Shown in pieces: positions 60,880 through 64,000 of a stretch of DNA of 64,000 nucleotides (positions are counted from its first letter, which is position 1; the number at the start of each line of letters is the position of its first letter). The position numbers and the translations under genes are program-made. Source of the stretch: Dyadobacter soli. GTDB taxonomy: Bacteria > Bacteroidota > Bacteroidia > Cytophagales > Spirosomataceae. The notes beneath the pieces were generated by a model. The model saw nothing but the letters and a program-made list of their open reading frames with translations. It did not search any database and was not told the origin of the DNA. The DNA is taken from NCBI RefSeq assembly GCF_900101885.1, contig NZ_FNAN01000015.1:1-64000 (forward strand), in the 5' to 3' direction.

Positions 60880-63009
60880 ATGAAAAAGTATCTTATCACT
60901 CTTATTCCGGTTGTGTTGCTGGGTTGGCAGCGGGGCCCTGTTCAGGAACGAGTGGGGGTAACGGCTCCTACGGCCTCCTCCATGGATGAAGATATCAAGC
61001 CGATTCCGGCACAATACAAAGCGGAGGAGCTGACAACGAGGATCTTATCCAGTTATCATTATAGAAAAACAAAGCTGAACGATTCTCTTTCAGTGGCGAT
61101 TTTTGATAAATACATCGATGCGATCGACCACGGTAAGCTCTATTACCTGGCCTCCGACCTTGCGGATTTCGAGCAGTATAAGAACTCTTTCGACGACTAT
61201 TTGCAAAAAAGAGAACTCGACGTTCCTTTCCAGATGTACAATGTGTTCAGAAAACGCTATCAGGAAAGAAGCACATACATTCAAACCCTGCTGAAAGAGC
61301 CTAAGCCGTTCGACTTCAACCAGGACGAATCCATGAACACCGACCGCGAAAAGGCGGCGTGGGCTAAAAACAGCGACGAACTCAACGATACCTGGCGGAA
61401 ATACCTGAAAAGCGAGGCATTAGACCTCAAACTGTCGGGTAAAGCGGACACAGCGGTGATAAGCACCCTGCGGGACCGGTACAAAAGCCGCGACCGGGCA
61501 TTGGGCCGCATTCGCACCGAGCAGGTGTTCCAGATGTTCATGAATGCGTATTCCGAATCGCTGGACCCGCATACGAGCTACATGGCGCCTACTTCGGCCG
61601 ACCGTTTCAAGCAGGAAATGAGCCAGTCGCTGGAAGGTATCGGTGCATTGCTTCGCGAGGAAGATAACTATATCAAAATCGTAGAGGTAATCCCCGGTGG
61701 TCCTGCATTCAAGGGAAAACAACTTAAAAAAGAGGATAAAATCGTATCGGTAGCGCAAGGCGACGAAGGCAAGTTTGTCGATATCGTTGGCTGGTTTGTC
61801 GACGATGCGGTGAAGCTGATCAAAGGCCCGAAATCGACTGTCGTTCGCTTGCAGATCATCTCGGCAGATGCATTGCCGGGAGCGGCTCCGAAAGAATACC
61901 GTCTCGTGCGCGAAAAGATCAAACTCGAAGAGCAGCGCGCGAAAAGCGAGATCGTTTCCATTAACAATGGTAACAAGGACTATAAAATCGGTGTGATCGA
62001 CATCCCGTTGTTCTACCGCGATTTCGAAGGCGCGCAGCACCGCGAGAAAGAGTTTTCAAGCACTACCCGCGACGTTCAAAAACTGATCACCGAATTGCAG
62101 ACATCGAATGTAGACGGCATCGTGATCGACCTTCGTAATAATGGCGGTGGTTCTTTGACCGAAGCTGTTTCTCTGACAGGCTTGTTCATCAACCGCGGGC
62201 CGGTGGTTCAGGTAAAAGAAAGCCAGGGAGAAATCGAAGTACAGTCTGACAACGACCCTAGCATTGCCTATGACGGCCCGTTGGCTGTAATGGTAAACCG
62301 TTTCAGCGCATCGGCTTCCGAAATCTTCGCAGCTGCGATCCAGGATTATAAACGCGGCCTGATCGTTGGCGAGCAGACCTACGGAAAAGGTACCGTTCAA
62401 ACCCTGATCGATTTGAACCAATGGGTTCCGAAAGAGCCGGATCAGCTCGGACAAGTGAAACTGACGGTCGCGAAGTTCTACCGCATCAATGGCAGCAGCA
62501 CCCAGTTGAAAGGTGTAATGCCTGATTTGGAATTGCCTACTGCATTTAAAGTAAACGAATACGGAGAAGGCTCTCAGCCAAGCGCATTGCCCTGGGACCA
62601 AATCCCTTCTTCGCGTTACGAGGTGGCGAGCAATATCAATCCGAAGATCATTGAGCAGCTGCGTGACAAATACAAGCACCGCCTCAAAACCGACGAGGAG
62701 CTAAAAACGCTCGTGAAAACGCTGGACGATTTCAAAGAGGCACGTGAAAACAAAATCGTATCCTTGCAGGAATCGAAACGCAAAGCAGAGCGCGAAGAAG
62801 CCGAGAAAAAACGTGCCGCGATGAAGCAATTGGGCGAGGATAACGTAGACGGTGACGACGAAGAAGAAACCGACCCGAAAGCCGCCGAAGCTCCGAAGGA
62901 TGTGAAGAAGAAAAAGGATATTTATCTCACAGAAACCGGCAGAATGCTCGCGGATCTGATCGTGATCTCCAAAGAGCCGAGCCTGGCGGGGACTAAGAAG
63001 AAACAATAG
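60880..63009 (+). CDS. prc: C-terminal processing protease (Prc/Tsp, S41A)
   Basis: Periplasmic serine protease of 709 residues. A signal segment (LITLIPVVLLGW) is followed by an N-terminal helical domain, a PDZ domain at about 235-330 (LREEDNYIKIVEVIPGGPAF split), and the S41 domain with RFSASASEIFAAA. The catalytic set by alignment to E. coli Tsp is Ser481, Asp492 and Lys506 (GEQTYGKGTVQ). The C-terminal DUF3340-type region (about 555-700) is charged with a helical stretch of K/R/E. It degrades proteins from exposed C-termini. ATG 60880 is preferred over GTG two codons upstream. Confidence 0.93.
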   Translation: MKKYLITLIPVVLLGWQRGPVQERVGVTAPTASSMDEDIKPIPAQYKAEELTTRILSSYHYRKTKLNDSLSVAIFDKYIDAIDHGKLYYLASDLADFEQYKNSFDDYLQKRELDVPFQMYNVFRKRYQERSTYIQTLLKEPKPFDFNQDESMNTDREKAAWAKNSDELNDTWRKYLKSEALDLKLSGKADTAVISTLRDRYKSRDRALGRIRTEQVFQMFMNAYSESLDPHTSYMAPTSADRFKQEMSQSLEGIGALLREEDNYIKIVEVIPGGPAFKGKQLKKEDKIVSVAQGDEGKFVDIVGWFVDDAVKLIKGPKSTVVRLQIISADALPGAAPKEYRLVREKIKLEEQRAKSEIVSINNGNKDYKIGVIDIPLFYRDFEGAQHREKEFSSTTRDVQKLITELQTSNVDGIVIDLRNNGGGSLTEAVSLTGLFINRGPVVQVKESQGEIEVQSDNDPSIAYDGPLAVMVNRFSASASEIFAAAIQDYKRGLIVGEQTYGKGTVQTLIDLNQWVPKEPDQLGQVKLTVAKFYRINGSSTQLKGVMPDLELPTAFKVNEYGEGSQPSALPWDQIPSSRYEVASNINPKIIEQLRDKYKHRLKTDEELKTLVKTLDDFKEARENKIVSLQESKRKAEREEAEKKRAAMKQLGEDNVDGDDEEETDPKAAEAPKDVKKKKDIYLTETGRMLADLIVISKEPSLAGTKKKQ

Positions 63010-63029
63010 TATTTGCAGTAACGAATGTG

Positions 63030-63065
63030 AAAAAGAGCACGGATGGTGACGTCCGTGCTCTTTTT
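63030..63065 (+). terminator. Intrinsic terminator (works on both strands)
   Basis: Perfect 14-bp stem AAAAAGAGCACGGA / TCCGTGCTCTTTTT (63030-63043 with 63052-63065). It ends prc and, on the minus strand, lies 4 bp beyond the stop of the gene at 63069. Confidence 0.88.
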
Positions 63066-63068
63066 GTG

Positions 63069-63455
63069 TTAATGGATTTTGTCAAGTTTGTTATTGACCG
63101 CATTGATTTCGTTGAGGACGACGGGCAGCAGTCTTTTAGATTCACCTTTGTTGTACATTATCCTGACGAGCGAATCCAATTTTTGCAAATTATCGGACGA
63201 ATAGACAGTCGGATCTCGAAGAGTCACATCCAGGTATCGCCATTCCTGCTTTACATCCCCGAAGGTATTTTGCGCAACGTCAACCTGGCCCGTAATGCAT
63301 TCTTTCCTAAGCTTATACAGTAATTTGTTGATTGCTATAATCCGGGCTTTGTATGGACTAGGCGGCATGGTTGCTTTCCGAAGCAACATCCAAATAGTGG
63401 CAAGGGCGAGTACTACAATGCAGGCTATGCCAGCCGATACGCTTTTGAATGCCAT
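63069..63455 (-). CDS. Small single-pass membrane protein of unknown function
   Basis: Protein of 128 residues: an N-terminal helix (AGIACIVVLALATIWMLLRK, about 8-27) and a mostly helical, charged remainder (INKLLYKLRKECITG, LDSLVRIMYNKGESKRLL, INAVNNKLDKIH). No family recognised. It looks like a membrane-anchored protein with its soluble part either outside or inside. It has its own terminator and a 94-bp gap to the XRE gene upstream on the same strand. Confidence 0.6.
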   Translation of the reverse strand: MAFKSVSAGIACIVVLALATIWMLLRKATMPPSPYKARIIAINKLLYKLRKECITGQVDVAQNTFGDVKQEWRYLDVTLRDPTVYSSDNLQKLDSLVRIMYNKGESKRLLPVVLNEINAVNNKLDKIH

Positions 63456-63549
63456 GAGTGTGTGGGAATAAGGGTTGGATAGCAGTCTCTTTTAATGTCG
63501 CGTTCATTTATTCGATGGCGAACACGAATGATTAATCGGTGATAGGCAT

Positions 63550-63798
63550 TTACACGGTTTGGTTTTTGCGCAAGTCTCTTGTAATGATGTAGTTGTCGTA
63601 AAATGTTTTCATTTCAAATTGGTCGCGGAAGCCTAAGTGCCTGGCGATTTTACCCGCGACCTCTTTTGAAATACGGGTCTTGCCATTTTCCAGCTTACTG
63701 ACGGACTGCTGGCGAATTTGTAACAGCTGCGCGATCTCCGATTGTTTTACACCTTTCATCATGCGTACAGCCCTGATCATCTTGTAGAAATCTCTCAT
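63550..63798 (-). CDS. XRE-family transcriptional regulator
   Basis: Protein of 82 residues with a helix-turn-helix at about 8-55: MIRAVRMMKGVKQSEIAQLL, QIRQQSVSKLENGKTRISKE, VAGKIARHLGF. ATG 63798 (MRDFYKMIRAV) fits the domain; the 44 upstream in-frame residues look non-coding and hold operator-like palindromes. A short C-terminal tail (FYDNYIITRDLRKNQ) follows. It probably represses itself and possibly the divergent gene at 63962. Confidence 0.85.
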   Translation of the reverse strand: MRDFYKMIRAVRMMKGVKQSEIAQLLQIRQQSVSKLENGKTRISKEVAGKIARHLGFRDQFEMKTFYDNYIITRDLRKNQTV

Positions 63799-63861
63799 AA
63801 AACTACCAAGTGTGTGGAGGAAGGAATGCTGCAAAGTAGATGATTTATAGATGACGGTCAA

Positions 63862-63898
63862 GTTGTAAAATACAACCGACTTAGGTGTAAAGTACAAC
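63862..63898. promoter_or_regulatory. Tandem palindromic operators upstream of the XRE gene
   Basis: GTTGTA-AAA-TACAAC (63862-63876) is a perfect palindrome with a 3-nt spacer, and GGTGTA-AAG-TACAAC (63884-63898) is a copy with one mismatch. Their centres are 22 bp apart, two helical turns. They lie 64-100 bp before the XRE start and before the divergent gene, as expected for cooperative binding. Confidence 0.55.
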
Positions 63899-63961
63899 CG
63901 GTTCTTTTTTTGGGTATGGTTTGAAATCATTCTATTTGCAGCGCAACAAAATGCACATGCT

Positions 63962-64000
63962 ATGAAGAATTCGCTTTTCCTCCGCTTCTGGGCAGCCGGC
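63962..64000 (+). CDS. Start of an unknown gene cut by the right edge
   Basis: ATG at 63962 opens a frame of 13 codons to the window end (MKNSLFLRFWAAG), which looks like the start of a signal peptide or membrane segment. It is divergent from the XRE gene. CTATTTGC about 30 bp upstream resembles part of a -7 element. Too short to identify. Confidence 0.35.
   Translation, partial: MKNSLFLRFWAAG

Overview
The window looks like chromosomal DNA of a Bacteroidota bacterium of the order Cytophagales; a Dyadobacter-like Spirosomaceae is my best guess, from gene content only. Pointers are promoter elements of the TAnnTTTG type, C-terminal type IX secretion sorting domains, an ISAon1-type transposase, DUF1080 and PVC-type CxxCH proteins, Wzi-family capsule proteins and a RhaEW-type fused rhamnose enzyme. 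Most of it reads as ordinary chromosome plus one large surface-polysaccharide locus; there is no phage, CRISPR array or rRNA.

Layout. 1-1060: the start of an ISAon1 transposase cut by the window edge, then tRNA-Leu(TAA) and tRNA-Gly(GCC) on the minus strand with their promoter and terminators. 1060-7373: a TerC-family membrane protein, a 1332-residue SF1 helicase, a DUF1080 protein and a HIT protein. 7377-24850 (minus): a capsule/exopolysaccharide locus in the order Wza-like exporter, Wzz-like protein, flippase, GT4, GT2, Wzy-like polymerase, three GT4 enzymes, then the initiating sugar transferase and three tandem Wzi paralogues. 24983-31800: aspS, and divergently a beta-propeller-like protein with two secreted serine hydrolases. 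31984-35631: two tandem secreted leucine-rich-repeat proteins. 35885-40377: a rhamnose catabolic pair (aldolase/dehydrogenase fusion and isomerase) with a convergent GntR regulator. 40520-45277: a YXWGXW-motif surface protein, ArfB, an MFS transporter, a small protein, a DUF2157 membrane protein and a DUF433 protein. 45286-45474: a nested inverted-repeat element. 45658-52524: a giant CxxCH lipoprotein, a higBA toxin-antitoxin pair, a DUF763 protein and a CNNM/CorC-type protein. 52612-55371: an SDR, GalU and a glucuronokinase-like GHMP kinase. 55554-59820: YceI, a LolA-like protein, a second DUF433 protein and atpA-atpG. 60110-64000: a FKBP isomerase, a Prc/Tsp protease, a small membrane protein, an XRE regulator and the first codons of a further gene.

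How the genes work together. The capsule locus holds most parts of a Wzx/Wzy pathway: a priming phosphoglycosyltransferase, five further glycosyltransferases, flippase, polymerase, co-polymerase without a kinase domain, outer-membrane exporter and surface-attachment proteins. GalU and the GHMP kinase further right could feed UDP-sugars into it. The observations I rate highest are the DUF763 protein, which carries a helix-hairpin-helix and ends in a sliding-clamp-binding-like pentapeptide; the 189-bp nested inverted repeat at 45.3 kb; the GC-rich repeats around the SDR-galU segment; the GHMP kinase/GalU pairing; and palindromic operators visible in front of higBA and the XRE gene. All functional calls rest on reading the sequence and on recalled family features; nothing was searched.
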